The position numbers and the translations under genes were made by a program. 64,000 bases of DNA from Camarhynchus parvulus (taxonomy: Eukaryota > Chordata > Aves > Passeriformes > Thraupidae), in the NCBI RefSeq assembly GCF_901933205.1, contig NC_044590.1, positions 3,611,501-3,675,500 on the forward strand, in the 5' to 3' direction. Shown here piece after piece: positions 1 through 12,736 of the stretch. The number at the start of each line of letters is the position of its first letter. The first letter of the stretch is position 1. The notes beneath the pieces were generated by a model. It saw only the letters and a program-made list of their open reading frames with translations, had not been told where the DNA came from and did not search any database.

Positions 1-1115
1 AAGCACAGAAGTTATGAAAATCCCAAAGGCCTGTGTGGTGAACAGAATTAGATTCCTGTTTGATTTGTAGCAGACACTCTACCTTTGCATTGCAGTTTGG
101 TTTTTCTGTTTCTCATCTCAGAAAGGGATGTCTAGGAGAGGTAACTTTGCATGGTAGGATATTTTCCATCCTTTTTGTCACTTTACAATAAAGGCTCTCA
201 CTAAAGCAGCTGTAGGGAACCTTGGTGAATAGTGAAACTTCCTAAAATCAATTAGACGAATGACTGATCTGAAGTACACATTTCCTGCTGTGACCAGAGA
301 ACTTTCTCATTGTTTCCAAGCATTGAAAAAAATTATATTCAGACTTAATTTTTTTAAAGTTATGGATTTTTTCATGGCACAAGAATTTTTGTTAATATTT
401 CTACTGTTTATGAAAGCACTTTCCTTTGATTTATATTGTTTAACTTATTTTTTACTGGAGAGTCCTGTGGCGGATCCTCAGTTGATATAATCAGTAATAG
501 ATCAACTGATTTCATAAGAGCTGGAAGGATTTATAGCACTGATAGTGGATCTGCCCTTGAAAAGTTATATTCCAAAGTGCTTAGTTGTCTGTGGTAGGAA
601 AAGATTTTGTGGTTAGAAAAGTGGATTAAGGAAAGGATCTGTTGTTCTCAATTCTTCAAAACTTCAGAAAATTCATTAAAATCTGTGCCACGGTCTGTCT
701 TCTAAAGCTGGGCTAACCTTGTTTAGAATATTCAAATTGCGATCTCTTAAAAAATACATTCTTTTATAAATTATTTTCTTGCTTGTTTTTCCATCTTATT
801 TTTTGGAATTGTTAAATAGCTCCAAAAATACTCCGAACCTGCCCTGCAGCTTTTATAACAACAGTTTTTGAATTCTAAGTTGCAAAAAATCCCGAAAAAT
901 TCTTTGGCAGGACTGTAGAGCCCATGACTGTGGGTGAGCCTGAGCCATTTGCAAATAGGGGCTGGTTTGCTGTGAGCAGTGATCACACAATAATCATATT
1001 ATGACAGAGATCTAAAACAAGAATGAAGATGTCAGAGCTACCTAGCAGCGAATGTAAATTTAATCTTAAGATAAAAGGATATCAAATATACCCAAGTGGC
1101 TTTTTGCCAGAGATG

Positions 1116-1163
1116 CTAATTAGAAAAAGCTGGATTATGCAAAGCCATTTGTTCCAAATGGCT
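1116..1163. promoter_or_regulatory. Candidate enhancer cluster: homeodomain palindrome, octamer-like site, inverted E-box pair
   Basis: CTAATTAG at 1116-1123 is a palindromic homeodomain-type site. ATTATGCAAA at 1134-1143 resembles octamer or C/EBP half sites. AGCCATTTG at 1143-1151 and CAAATGGCT at 1155-1163 form a perfect 9-bp inverted repeat around a 3-base spacer, and each arm carries an E-box-like CANNTG core. The clustering is seen in the sequence. Enhancer function and any link to PHACTR3 are inference, and short words of this kind also occur by chance in AT-rich introns. Confidence 0.25.
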
Positions 1164-2084
1164 CTTCAGGGATCAGGTTAAGGAGGAGTTTCCCCTGTGT
1201 GGTTTGGTCTTGTTTACAGAGGTTGTTAATATTTGCAAAACCATCTCAGTGAAAAAAAAACCATGTCAAGTGAATAAAAGAGACTTAAATGGGACTTTGG
1301 AATTTTCAATTTTCAGTGAAAAAAAAAGATTATGAGTAAAAGCTGTAAATTGCAGATAGTATCAATGGTAGAAGGTTCCCCTCTTACAGCCTGGATCCTT
1401 TTCTCTTCAAGACAAGAGGGATGAATAATTTTGGACACAGTAAACAACTGCTCTATCCAATGGCAGTTTTAGGACCCAAAGAAATGAATTCTGAATTTCA
1501 TCTTGAGTGGTGCTCAGGGCTCAGCTCAAAAGGTTTGAAGGAGTAAGAGCCAAAATACAGTTTTAATTTGGGGGGATAGGAGGTCCAGTGCATCCAGGTG
1601 CTTAATTTCTGGGAAAGGCCCCATGTAAAAATGAGGTGATCAGGAAAAAGAGAAAACCCTAAAATAAACAGTCCAGAAAGGAAGATGCCTACAAGATGAC
1701 TTTAAGTTGATAAAAACATACAATGTTTGAAACCCAGGTGAAAAATATGCCCATAACTCAAGATAAAACTGTCATAAACCACAATAAATGGCAGTGGAAA
1801 AAATTAAGGACATACTGCAGGGAGAAGGTTGGTATTCAAAAATTAAAGTTTTCCAGGATGGATGGAGCAGGATCACCTCAGAAACTCTGGGCATATTTCT
1901 CCTTCCCCCTCCTGAGCACTGAAATGGTGCTCCTGTCACAGGGAAGGATCCTCCTGCCAAAGCCACTGCCAGGAATGTCCTCTCTATTAAACACATATCC
2001 ATCCATTATCCCAAGACTCCAGAGGACATTGCAAGTGGTAATCATACCTTTCAAAGTAAATTAAATTCCTTGTATCCCTTTTAC

Positions 2085-2168
2085 TCAAAGAGGATAAATG
2101 AAACCCAGAGGGAAGGGAAAGGTTGCTCAAGGCCAACAGGCAAGTCAGTGGTAGGGCTGTACAAAGAA
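2085..2168. repeat. Possible ancient MIR-like SINE remnant
   Basis: The order of words here (GAGGATAAATGAAACCCAGAG, then AAGGTTGCTCAAGGCCA, then CAAGTCAGTGGTAGGGCTG) follows the tail half of an amniote MIR SINE: 'fraction of A-rich core, AAACTGAGGCACAGAG, TTGCCCAAGGTCAC, AGTGGCAGAGC'. The match is degenerate and was judged by eye. Weak similarity to the other MIR half continues near 2310-2360. Boundaries are approximate. Confidence 0.35.
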
Positions 2169-5100
2169 AAAATCATCAGATCTTCAAGGTTTGGGGTATC
2201 TTGACTCATGCACAAGACATTCTTTATTAAAAGTGACACAAGAAATGTAAATAGTGTCCAATTTATCAATATCTGCCTGAAAAATACCACACTGAAGCAT
2301 AAATACCATAAAACTTGGGGTTGAATCCTGAGCTGACAACACTGGCTGGCTGTGTGAGAAGGTCTCTAAAATGATATCTAATTAATCATGAATTTGCTAT
2401 TGTGCAGCCAGTGGAAATGTATCAGTTTATAAATAGTGTACATAGATCTCCCTGGCTGGATGACAGGATTACTGCTGTTAAATTTTTGCAAATCTTTGAA
2501 ATCCTGCAAAAGGAGGCATCATCAGGCAGCAGAGGAAGGGATAACAAAGAGAGGAGGAGCCTGGGGAGAGGCAGAAATACAAGACTGGCCCTGTTAGCAG
2601 AAAGCTGGATTTTAACCTGCAAATACAGGTTTAAAAACTGCAAATGTGAGACTCCATTATTTAAATATGTGGTAGCACAATCCCTCCTCTGACTGTGCTA
2701 CCTTCAAAGATGTTTCAGTTTTAATAGATTATGTGACATTTAAAAATCCAACTGTGGAGAGAGTTGCTAATATATTTAGACTGGGGAGCTTCATTTTGGT
2801 CATCTCTGCCTCCAGCTTCCTCTTAAAACATTTAATGGACCTTCATTCCTCTTGGCTTCTCTGAAGTGGGGACTTTAATTTATTTATGCTGATGAGGAAC
2901 TTTTCAATATCCTCTTCCCCTCCTGTCATTACAGAGAAGAGAGCAACCATTTTTAAAGGAAACTGTTTTTCATCTAGAACATGCAAAATTAAAAAGATAC
3001 TGGAAAATGCAGCGTAATTCAGGCTCACAGCACTCTCAAGACCTAGTTAAAGAATACCTGTTAATGGATTAATTTTTCATGCTCCACATATGCAGAGAAA
3101 TGTATTTCAGGGAATATATAGCCTAAAATATAAAATCAATTTAAGAAGCAATGTGATGAAATGGTAGAAGCTGATGAAAGCACTGATTTGAGTATCCCAT
3201 GATTTGTTAATTGTACAGCAAATTCCTGACCCTTGTGCACTGGTTGAAGAGGAGAATGCCACACGTGACTGATCTGACAATTACTGGAATATTTAGTTCA
3301 GCCAGCCCTGCCTCAACCTTCTGCTTCTGGTTAATCTGTTTTATATCATTTGGCTCCCAAGTATTCCTTTAAAACTGAAGCAAAGGTCAGGATTATTACA
3401 CATGAAGGATGGATCTCTCCCTCCTGTCTTCCACTGAGGCTGCTTGTGCCAACTTTGTACACCAAATTCCTTCAGATTTATTCCCTGGTCTTTCCTTGTT
3501 CTTTAATTCTTTCTATAAAAAGTTCATCTCCCTCCCCCAAAAATCTTAAGATTTTCTTAGAAGTCATGTAACTTAAATTAAACCATGGGCTATTGAGCCC
3601 TTATGACTCACTTTACCAAGCTCTGCTGAATAACCATGTGGGCCAGAAAATTTAATTTATTTCTATTGTCTATCTGCAAAATCTATTAATGCTTTTCAAG
3701 AAGAAATAAGCTCTGTCACTCATAGAAAACGGAGCTATCAGACCCTAATGTTATTTTTGCAGCACTATATTTTTTGCCAAAATTAGATCTCAGTCTCTTG
3801 CAAGATTCTCCAGACATGATCACCAGGCACCACTTCCTCAGCAGCACTTGGGAAGATGGACAAACAAATCCAAGTATCAAAATTTTGGAATGTAAATTTC
3901 TGATTTTCACTTTTGGGGAATAAGCCTTGAGAATTTGATGTACATGCACTCTGCTGGTTCAAAAACCAGAAGGCCAAGGGCATCCATCCCTTTCTCTTGC
4001 CCTCCTCCCACTGTTAAAATAAAAAAAGGGGAGGGGGATATATGCAATTTTCAAGGGGATGTAATTCACACCCCAGGCACTGGTAATAAAGTCAAAGGAC
4101 TGTTTCTCTCCCTGTGTCTGCAAGTCAAAAATCTTCTCCCGTGTTTTCAGTGCCAGACAAATAAAACTGGGCCTATTTTGTGGCACAGGCACAGTGCCCC
4201 ATGGAGTCTTTACACCTGCACTGCTGCTGGAAGTCAGCTAAAAACACTGCCCAAATTAGAGAAAAGCAGCAGGATCCTCTCACCTCTCCCTTTACTCCAG
4301 ATAATGAGAACTTCTTCCAGTTTTTCTTATTTTTTCTTATCTGGAAGATGAAAGATAGGTGATAATTCCTTTTCAATATAGGATTTAACAAATCATCTGG
4401 AAGGTGATATGCAATAATCCAGAGAAATTAGCATAGTGAAACCCAATTAAAATGGGAGAGAACTGTGGTGATCTGCAAATCCAGAGGAGGCAATTTATGC
4501 CAAATGACACATCAGATTATTTTCTTCTGAGCATAAAATTGCACAGCAGCTTCCCAAATACCATTATCAATGCCAGTTACTCTTATTTGCACATGTAACA
4601 AGACACAAATATATCTTCATTCCATAACTGCTGAAACACTGTCTGATGCTTATCCCACTGAGCTACTTTTTTTGGGAGTAGTTAATGATTTCTCATTCAG
4701 AATTCATAATAGAAAACAACACCCCCCTGAATGACTTTTAGATTTTTATGGACCATAGATAGGGGGCTACTACAGAAATTGCCCACAGTTCATCTGTATC
4801 CTGGTCTGCAGAGTTCTCACTTCTCTCTCAGATGGGAATGGAGCTGGATTCATAAGCAACCCATGAAACAGCTCTTCCCCCACTCTGAAAGACAGAGCCC
4901 AGTTTGAGAGGGGGGAAAATCCCAGGAAATTTGCATTAAACATTACTGAAGATTCAAAACATCATTTCAAACATGCTTGTGAAATCCTTGGAATGAAATA
5001 TTGAACAGGGGTTTAAAAATGAACTCTGGTTATTCAAAGTAACCAGCATAGAAAGAGAATTGGTATTGTAAGAAGAGAAACGAAATGTTTACTTTTTATA

Positions 5101-8100
5101 TTTCTGCTCATTAAAAATGTGATTAAATTGATAAGGTGAGATAAGGAGACCAGGTGTCACGTATCTCACTAAAGAAAGCCAGTCAGCATCAGATTTGACT
5201 TCAAACTAAATTCCTCTGTAACTGTGCATCCTGGTAGGGCCTGGTTTTAAATGTCCTGCTAGAAACTGCTACTTTGCTGTGTTTGTAGGAAGTAGCTGCT
5301 GGTGCCATCCCATCTTTGCCTCAACCCTCATTAGCCTCTGCTCTCATTTTCCACAAAGATTAATCTATTTTGGGAAGAATCGTGGCAAGAAGTTCTGCTG
5401 GCGCAGCGAGGTCTGGCTGTGGAGGCTGAGCCCTGTGAAGTTTTCCTGTTTGCAGGGAATGTCCAGGAGGGGATGATGCACTGAGCCTGCAGGAAGGGGT
5501 GGACTGGCAATCCCTGCCTTGGCTTGTGCAGCTGAGTGGATCCACTCAGAGCAGCCCAAACCCACAGCCATTATGTGATTCATACCTCCAGCTGTGGCAG
5601 CTATATCTCAAATTAGGTCTAAATATGCACATCCTTCGTGTACAGCTGCACGCTGCAATCATTGGAAATATTTTTCTGTGGCAGTCAGTGCAGTCATTCT
5701 GCACAGCATTCAGGGTTGGTTAAAAAACCCAAAACAGTTACATTATCCATTTGTGCACTCTCAGACCTCACAAACTCTGAATTCTACCATGTTCAGAGGT
5801 ATCATATCACAGGACAGCTCTGGGGAACTTCCTCAGCCTGTGACCAGTCAGAAATTGCTGGACTCTAGGATTTAGCTCAAGAAGCTAAAAGGCAGAGTTC
5901 TGGAGCAACATTCAGGATGAAGTTTCTCTTTCCAGCACTGGACCAACCTGACTCAGGTCCCACTACACATTTTAGCTTTCTTCCTCTGTAAAGCACTTGG
6001 GTATATAATTACAAAACAGGATTATGTAAGACTCAGCTGTTATGTTGAAGTAACAACTGGAAAACATGACACTAATACATGATACTAAGCTACTTCATGT
6101 GGGCTTTTTATTCTTAATGACTGTAGAGTGCCCAGGTTAGTTTGTAAAACAAGATGTCAAGGACCACTTTAATTTAAAATTTGTGTCTTCAAGCCTCAAG
6201 TGGCTTTGCAGTTGCCATGATGAAATTTATTTACTGAGCGCCAAAGAGCATCATGGAAGAAGAGAGTTGTTTTCCTTCTTAAATGGTCAAAACATAAGTT
6301 AAACCTGCCTTTAGGCTAGCTCAGCATAGCCTGAAGCCACCCTGGAATGCTTTCAACAAATAAGAAAAGTTGGCAATTTGGAACATGAACGTTTGGGTTT
6401 TTTCAGCTGGCTTTGCGAGTTTTGGCTTGGGAGATGTCAAAGCCTTTTACTTTTAATGTTGCCTAAATACAAAGTAGCACTGCCGTTCTCCCCTTGCCCT
6501 TCTGCCAGCTCTGGGGGCCAGGGGTGGGGAAACAGAAAAAAAAAAAGAAACAAAAGAATCAGAGGGAAGAAAAGCCAGGAGGGGTGAGGAGACCCGAGGA
6601 ACCCTTTAATGGAGCTGCAGTTAACTCGTGTTTACAGCCCTTCCACTGTGCATTTAGGCACTGGAGCATTATAAATATGGACGTGTAAGACAGCACTGTA
6701 ATAGATGCCAAAACCTAACTTCTGAACTCGTGCCTTATCTTGTTTTATTTGAAAATCATCATGCATGCAGCTCAGATGAATGAGATGCATTATTGAGAAG
6801 GGGTTAGGAGCAGCCTGGCTAGGCGAGGCAGGCTGAGCACTGGGGAGCTGGGTTGGGTTTACAGGATCTCTGGTGCTGACTGGGCCACTCTAAAATCAAG
6901 TTCCCAAACCCTCTCTCACTCTGACCTCCATGAGAAGCAGCTATTTTGTAATCAAGTCCATATGATCAGCAGACTCCTTGATGGCTTTTTTTAGATTTTC
7001 AACATGTAGTTACGTAATATAATGTGTAATGCTGTGTGCATACCCACATATAGCACATAGATATATTATATAGATACAGACTACAGAATAGCTACTGAAC
7101 TTGTGGTGCAAAAGCCAGGAAGAGCAAACATGAGGGCAGGGCATCTGTTCTGCCCTGGAAACAGAGATGTTCTGCATCCCCCCTGCAGCTGTGAAAATCC
7201 TCTCCTCTCGGCTCTTGTGGCAGGAGCTGCTGGTGAGAGCTGAGGTCACTGAGCAGAGTGAAGTGCACAGGGGCTGGAGCCACCATGGGGTGTCTCGTTT
7301 TTGCCACCCCAAGCTTAGAGCTGAGATGCTCCCTGAGTTTCCCATCACCTTCTGGCACTGCCAAGCTCTGCCATCCTACGAGAGGCTGGTGTTGACACCA
7401 GGTCTGTGCACGAGGGCTTTTAACAGCAGGACAGGTTTCCTGCAGAGCAGGCATGGGCAAATGACCATATTTCTGTCAAATCAGCCAGAGCTGGGTTACA
7501 CTTTATGCCAGCTCTGTGCTTTTATGCCAGACTGATGCCAACTGGGGGATGACAGACAATTCTTGATACGGCACAAAGTGCAAGTGGTGCAGAGAAATGA
7601 TACCTGATCCAGCAAAAAGCCTGCAGGAACAATATGGACTGATCAATGTATTTTAAACAATCTGAGAGGGCAGAATGAATTTGTAGTGGATCTGCACTTT
7701 GTACCATTGGAATTGTGGTCATTTTGATCTGTTACTGAATGCCCTAAAACTCAATTTATTAGATACCAGCCCAAGAGTCTGTAAACCAAGACCTGCTTGA
7801 CATGTCTGTATCTTCTAAGGGAAGAAGATATAAATTCTTGTGGAAGAAAAGTTGTGTTAGGGGGTCTGAGCTGCTGTATCTAATCCCATGCCATGCATAC
7901 ATCATGGAAATACATAGTTCCTCCCATCCAGCAGCCTGCAAATGGGGAATGCTGCTTAGCTCTCCATTTTAAAGCTCACAGCCATGCAGATGCTGCAGAG
8001 ATAGAACTGGGTTTGGGTTACTCAGAGATCTCTAGCACAGTGTTCACTTTACAAATCCTTTGCCTCCATTTCCTTATTAAAGCAAGAACAAAATCCAGAG

Positions 8101-9885
8101 AAGTATTTGATTTTCAGCTTTAAGCCTTCTGTTCAGGTTTCACTGTGTTTATTGTGAATCACATGTTTTGGGCAACACACCCCTGTGTTTTTGTGTATGT
8201 GATCTCTGCATGATCCCACCAGGAATGCACAAGACACATAACTCATAACTCTGGAGTGAATCCCTAGAATGGCACCTGGGTGCAGAGTCAGCATGTGAAG
8301 AAAATTACCAAGTCCTAGCACATGTCAAGGAAGTAAAGCCTAATGGATCAGGTGCCTGGAAGCAGGATATGAGCTATTGAGTATAAAATGTCCTTTTAAA
8401 CTCCTGGGGAGGTGTTCTGTTTGCTGATTTATTGTGACAGGAATTCTCATCCTCTGCCCACATGAAATGTCATCCCAGCTCTGGTATCAATTTCATCCCT
8501 CTGCAGGGAGATCATGGGGACAGAGCAACACCTGCTCTGCTCATCTTGGGGCATCTGGGTTCGGCTCAGGCTTGGCTGAGCAGCGCCTGGGGAGATTCTG
8601 CTGCTGCATTAGCTCTGCCTGGTTTTGTGCAGGAAGGAAAATATGTGGCTTTCAGGGCTGTCAGTCTGGGATCCCCCAGTTTGCTTCCCCCAGCACTGAG
8701 GGACAAGATGGGTGGGATTCTAGCAGGGGTGTAGTAGCTATGGGATGCAAATGATGCCTTGTCTATCATCCTGCCTTCTTTCCAAATAAATATGTGCATT
8801 CTAAAGCCACTATCTGAACTCGTCATCCAAAGGCTGTACTGATAGCCAGATGGCAGAATCATAATTTTTTGTTCTTTCAAGCTTTTCCCCAGTAGCTTTA
8901 AATAGAAGAATAAATTTTCCGCAGAGAAAGAATCTTCTATTAATAGCATTAGATCATTTCAGCACTTGAAAGGAAGAAATTAGTTGAGGGTTTTTATAAG
9001 GGTTTTTTTTAATACTTTCTAAAATATTATAAGTTCTTTTTATTGTGCAGGCAAGAGTGTCCGCCTTCAGAGTTTTAATTACTAGGGAAAAAAATTCCTC
9101 CTTCTCCAAGTTCAAAAAACAAATATAGTGAATAAGATTATGTGAAATGACTTAAAATAAACATCTTCAAACAATCTGGCCCTATGTGTCAGTTCTCTGT
9201 CATGGTTTGATAATCTCATTCTGTTGTTGAAATAGATTTACACAGATTGCAGAGGAGGCTTGGAGCCGATTGAAAAGATTTCTGCTTATCCAGTGCACTG
9301 AATTGCCAATCAGAGGTGATGTTCTGGGGGGCAGACTCAATAAATTCCTCACTGTATTTTCTCATAACTGAGCAAATTCAGTCAGTTCCACTCCTGTGAT
9401 CACACGTTCTAAGATCTCTCCTCATTCATTAAAGAAAATGAGAGGAAAACAAGCTGCAGGCTTCACCGCCTTTTCCAAATAAACTTTGTTATCCTCTTAT
9501 GTAAAACACAGGGATATTCCAAGTGGCAAGGAGCTTTATACACAGCTTCACTTAAAAGCAAAACCATAAAACATGTTTTGTTCTGCAGTCACCAAAATTC
9601 CAGTCATTTATAGCAATGAATGGGCAATGTCAAAGGAACACATGGTATTTTTAGCTCTGCTTCATTACCCAATGTTGTAAACCAACCCTGAATACTTGTA
9701 ATGTCTAAAAGCGTTCTCAGAGAAGAAAGGTTGTTCCTGCATAGTCTTGATTAAAGTCAGGCTGTTCCTGTGCAGAGGCTCAGCAAACTGCACTGAGCAG
9801 GGAGGGGAGGCTGCAGGTTGAGCAGTCAGAGCTGGGCAGAGGTGAAATGACAGCAAAAACTGGCTCTGAAAGCAGAATGGCTGTG

Positions 9886-9945
9886 GAGAAGGGGAAGGGT
9901 AGCCCAGTGAGAAGGGGAAGGGTAGCCCAGTGAGAAAGGGAAGAG
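9886..9945. repeat. 23-bp tandem repeat, about 2.6 copies
   Basis: The unit GAGAAGGGGAAGGGTAGCCCAGT occupies 9886-9908 and repeats without change at 9909-9931. A third, partial copy with one or two changes runs to about 9945. Near-identity of the first two copies suggests recent slippage. It lies in presumed intron, with no sign of function. Confidence 0.85.
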
Positions 9946-12701
9946 TCTCTGGTAGGGAGATGTGATTTCAGTGTGACCAACTCCTTGTCTGTGGGCAGGA
10001 ATTTAGGACTGAATCTCTGTGTTAGAGGCAGATAAGCTCCAGCCAACAGGACTGAGCCAGGGCACGCTAAGGCACAACCACACAGGCCTATAAATGCTGT
10101 ACTGCTGATGGGCACATTTGATACCAAGAGCCTCTATTAATGTTTCACAACATCTTTTTACTCCTGTGTGTTTGCTCTTTGAATCCATTTGACCTCCCAG
10201 TCAGTTTGGTTTATTATTAAGTTGACCTTTTTTCCTATTTCCTTTCACTGCACAAGATCCTTGACCTGGTTTGCTCTGCCCTGCTCAGCCCAGACATGAA
10301 CCAAAGGAAGAGGGGTCTGGCCTCTTCTCAATAAGTTCTGGCATTTCAGAATGAAGGATGGTTTCCCCCCATTGTTTCTAAATATTTCTTAGGCAGCTTC
10401 AAACAGATTTAGTTTGGATGTAACTTACACTGTACAGGAAGGGACATTGGATGAACTCATTATCTTGGAACAGTGTGGAGCTGTGTGGCAAGCACTGAAC
10501 ACCCTCCCAGTTCTTATAAAAGCCTGTGGAGTTCAGAGTTTCTTGGAACATCACAGGACCAAATCCAAATTATGCCTAGACCAGTGAAATTCAATACTGT
10601 CATTACACAAAACAATCCACAAAGTCACAGGAGTCTGAAATCTCTGCAAATGCTGGACAACAATTACATGAATTTCAAGAGAGTTATCTCGGGTATCTTT
10701 GTTATTATTACACTCATAAATAATCCCTTTTTTCAGCTAAGATATTGTCACTTCCTCTATTGGTTCCCATGGAGGTTTCTGGTACAAGGGAACTTTCAGG
10801 AGATTTTTGTGGCTTTTTAGTGGTATCCCCCAAAACGCACAGAGGCTCCCTCCTGAGGAAGCAGTTATTACAATATTGTGGGGGGTTCTTGCTCCCAGCT
10901 CTCTGTGACTCATGCAGGCAGCTGAGAACAAAGTTAAAATATGAGTGCTGAAAAGAAACTGAGAAGAGGGAGTAGTTATTCCACTTCTCTTTCTCTTGGA
11001 AGAGCTAAACCAAACATAAATTTAGGTCAGACAGGGTAAAAATATTCCATGCTGGTTTTACTTCCAAGCTGTTTGGGCTTAGTGAGACATAAAAACAGGC
11101 CCAGGATGTGGTTGAAATTAACAAGACTATTATTTACTTGTTTAATAAAAACCTCTTGCACTGAAACAGAAATTCAGTTTGTATTCTGTGGTGGTTATAA
11201 AACGATAGTTTTGTCACAGAGCTGGTTATTCCTTTTGTGTAAAAAGTAATAAATTAAGAACAAAAAAAATAGGAGAAGAAAGCAAGAAAAGAAAGTCAAA
11301 TATTCCTGCTGATGAAAGGCAAATGTTAGAAAAACACTCATTAGAGGTTTCAGTCTCAAAAACATGTCCCGAATGAAAATCAAGAGCTGGAGACCAAGGA
11401 GCTGTCTGGGATAGTTGGCTTAAGAAAATGTGAATTTAAAACTTGTGGCCAGTAAAACGAACAAAATTTGCCTGTACAAACAGAGAGCCTCCTGTCATGC
11501 TTTGGTTTGGGAAATGGTTGTTACATTTTGTACTTTTGCATAAGCCCTGACCAGAAGAACAGAAGTGGAATCATGTGAACACTTCTCAAAATTGTAGATT
11601 CTGCACTCTTTTTTTTTTTTTACACCATTACATTCTAAATTAGGTGTCTAAACACAGAACTGGAGTAATCTTACCTATTCAGACAAAAATGTGCATGGCA
11701 GGACTTTGCAAATTCAAATTCAATTTCAAATTTTCCAAAATACATTGTGATTCACAATGAACAGCCAGACAGCAATGTCTGTCTGTGGGACATGGGGCAG
11801 AGAGGATTTGGTGTCCCAGGGCACACTGAGGCTGCTCCACCTCCACCCTGCTGGCCCTGAAGTTCCTTGATAGAGCCATGGGAAGATGTTGAGCAGGAAA
11901 ATCTTGTGCACCTCAGGAGTTGCTGCATCCTCTCCTGTTGGACGCACAGGCTGGTCCAGGAGGAGCAGGACAGCACCTGACACATCAACCACAGGTGACA
12001 CTCAGGGGAACCTGCCAGCCCTTAAAGGCACCTCTGGAGTGCTTTACCAGTAGACTTCTAAAATAGATCGATAAAAAAGCCATTTCTCAACAGTTACCAT
12101 GTACATTTTAGTTTGGCTCCTGGCATTCTCTGTCCCTGCTTTGAATATGTTTCTTCCTCTGTATTTCCATTTGAGGTGTAACCACTGCAGTCATTAAACA
12201 TCCTACTTGTCCAGACTACTGCCTAATATTCCTGGAGGTTTTAACCAGCTGCAGACATACTGCTGAGGTTTATTCTGTGGCTGTTGCAGTTGTTGGAAGC
12301 AGTACAGCCTCACCAACCCACAAGTCTTCTCCTTGAAAACAACTTGAATTTAAAATGACCTTTACAAGATATCTCTCCTGTTCTTTCAAACCTAACCATT
12401 TCAATAAATGGTGACAATGTCTTTTCTAAAATGTTTTTAGCAGCAATTCTCTAGATTGCATTGAAAGAATGTTTTATGAACTAAGAAATGAATACAAAGC
12501 CCAGTTGTTGCACTGAACTCCAAGAAGACTGACTCCAGTTAATAAAACCAGTACAACTCTTGTTAAATGCAGGGTCCTTTCTCCACTAAATTCAGTGCAC
12601 TATGAGCATGAGGAGAAAAGCTGAAAGAAACTCATCCATCTGTGCATTAAATCTGCTTTTTCTGTCACGACCTCATTATCATTCTAGGAATTTTGAACTT
12701 G

Positions 12702-12736
12702 CCATTGTTAATTTATGCATAGCAATTTCATTAATG
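12702..12736. promoter_or_regulatory. Candidate SOX/POU-type composite site in AT-rich block
   Basis: CATTGTTA at 12703-12710 matches a SOX-family core. It is followed directly by ATTTATGCAT (12711-12720), which resembles a POU-factor site, and then by TTCATTAATGC, a homeodomain-type word. A SOX core beside a POU site is the usual arrangement of neural and stem-cell enhancers. PHACTR3 is known mainly from the nervous system, so the setting is plausible, but binding and function are inference. Confidence 0.2.
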
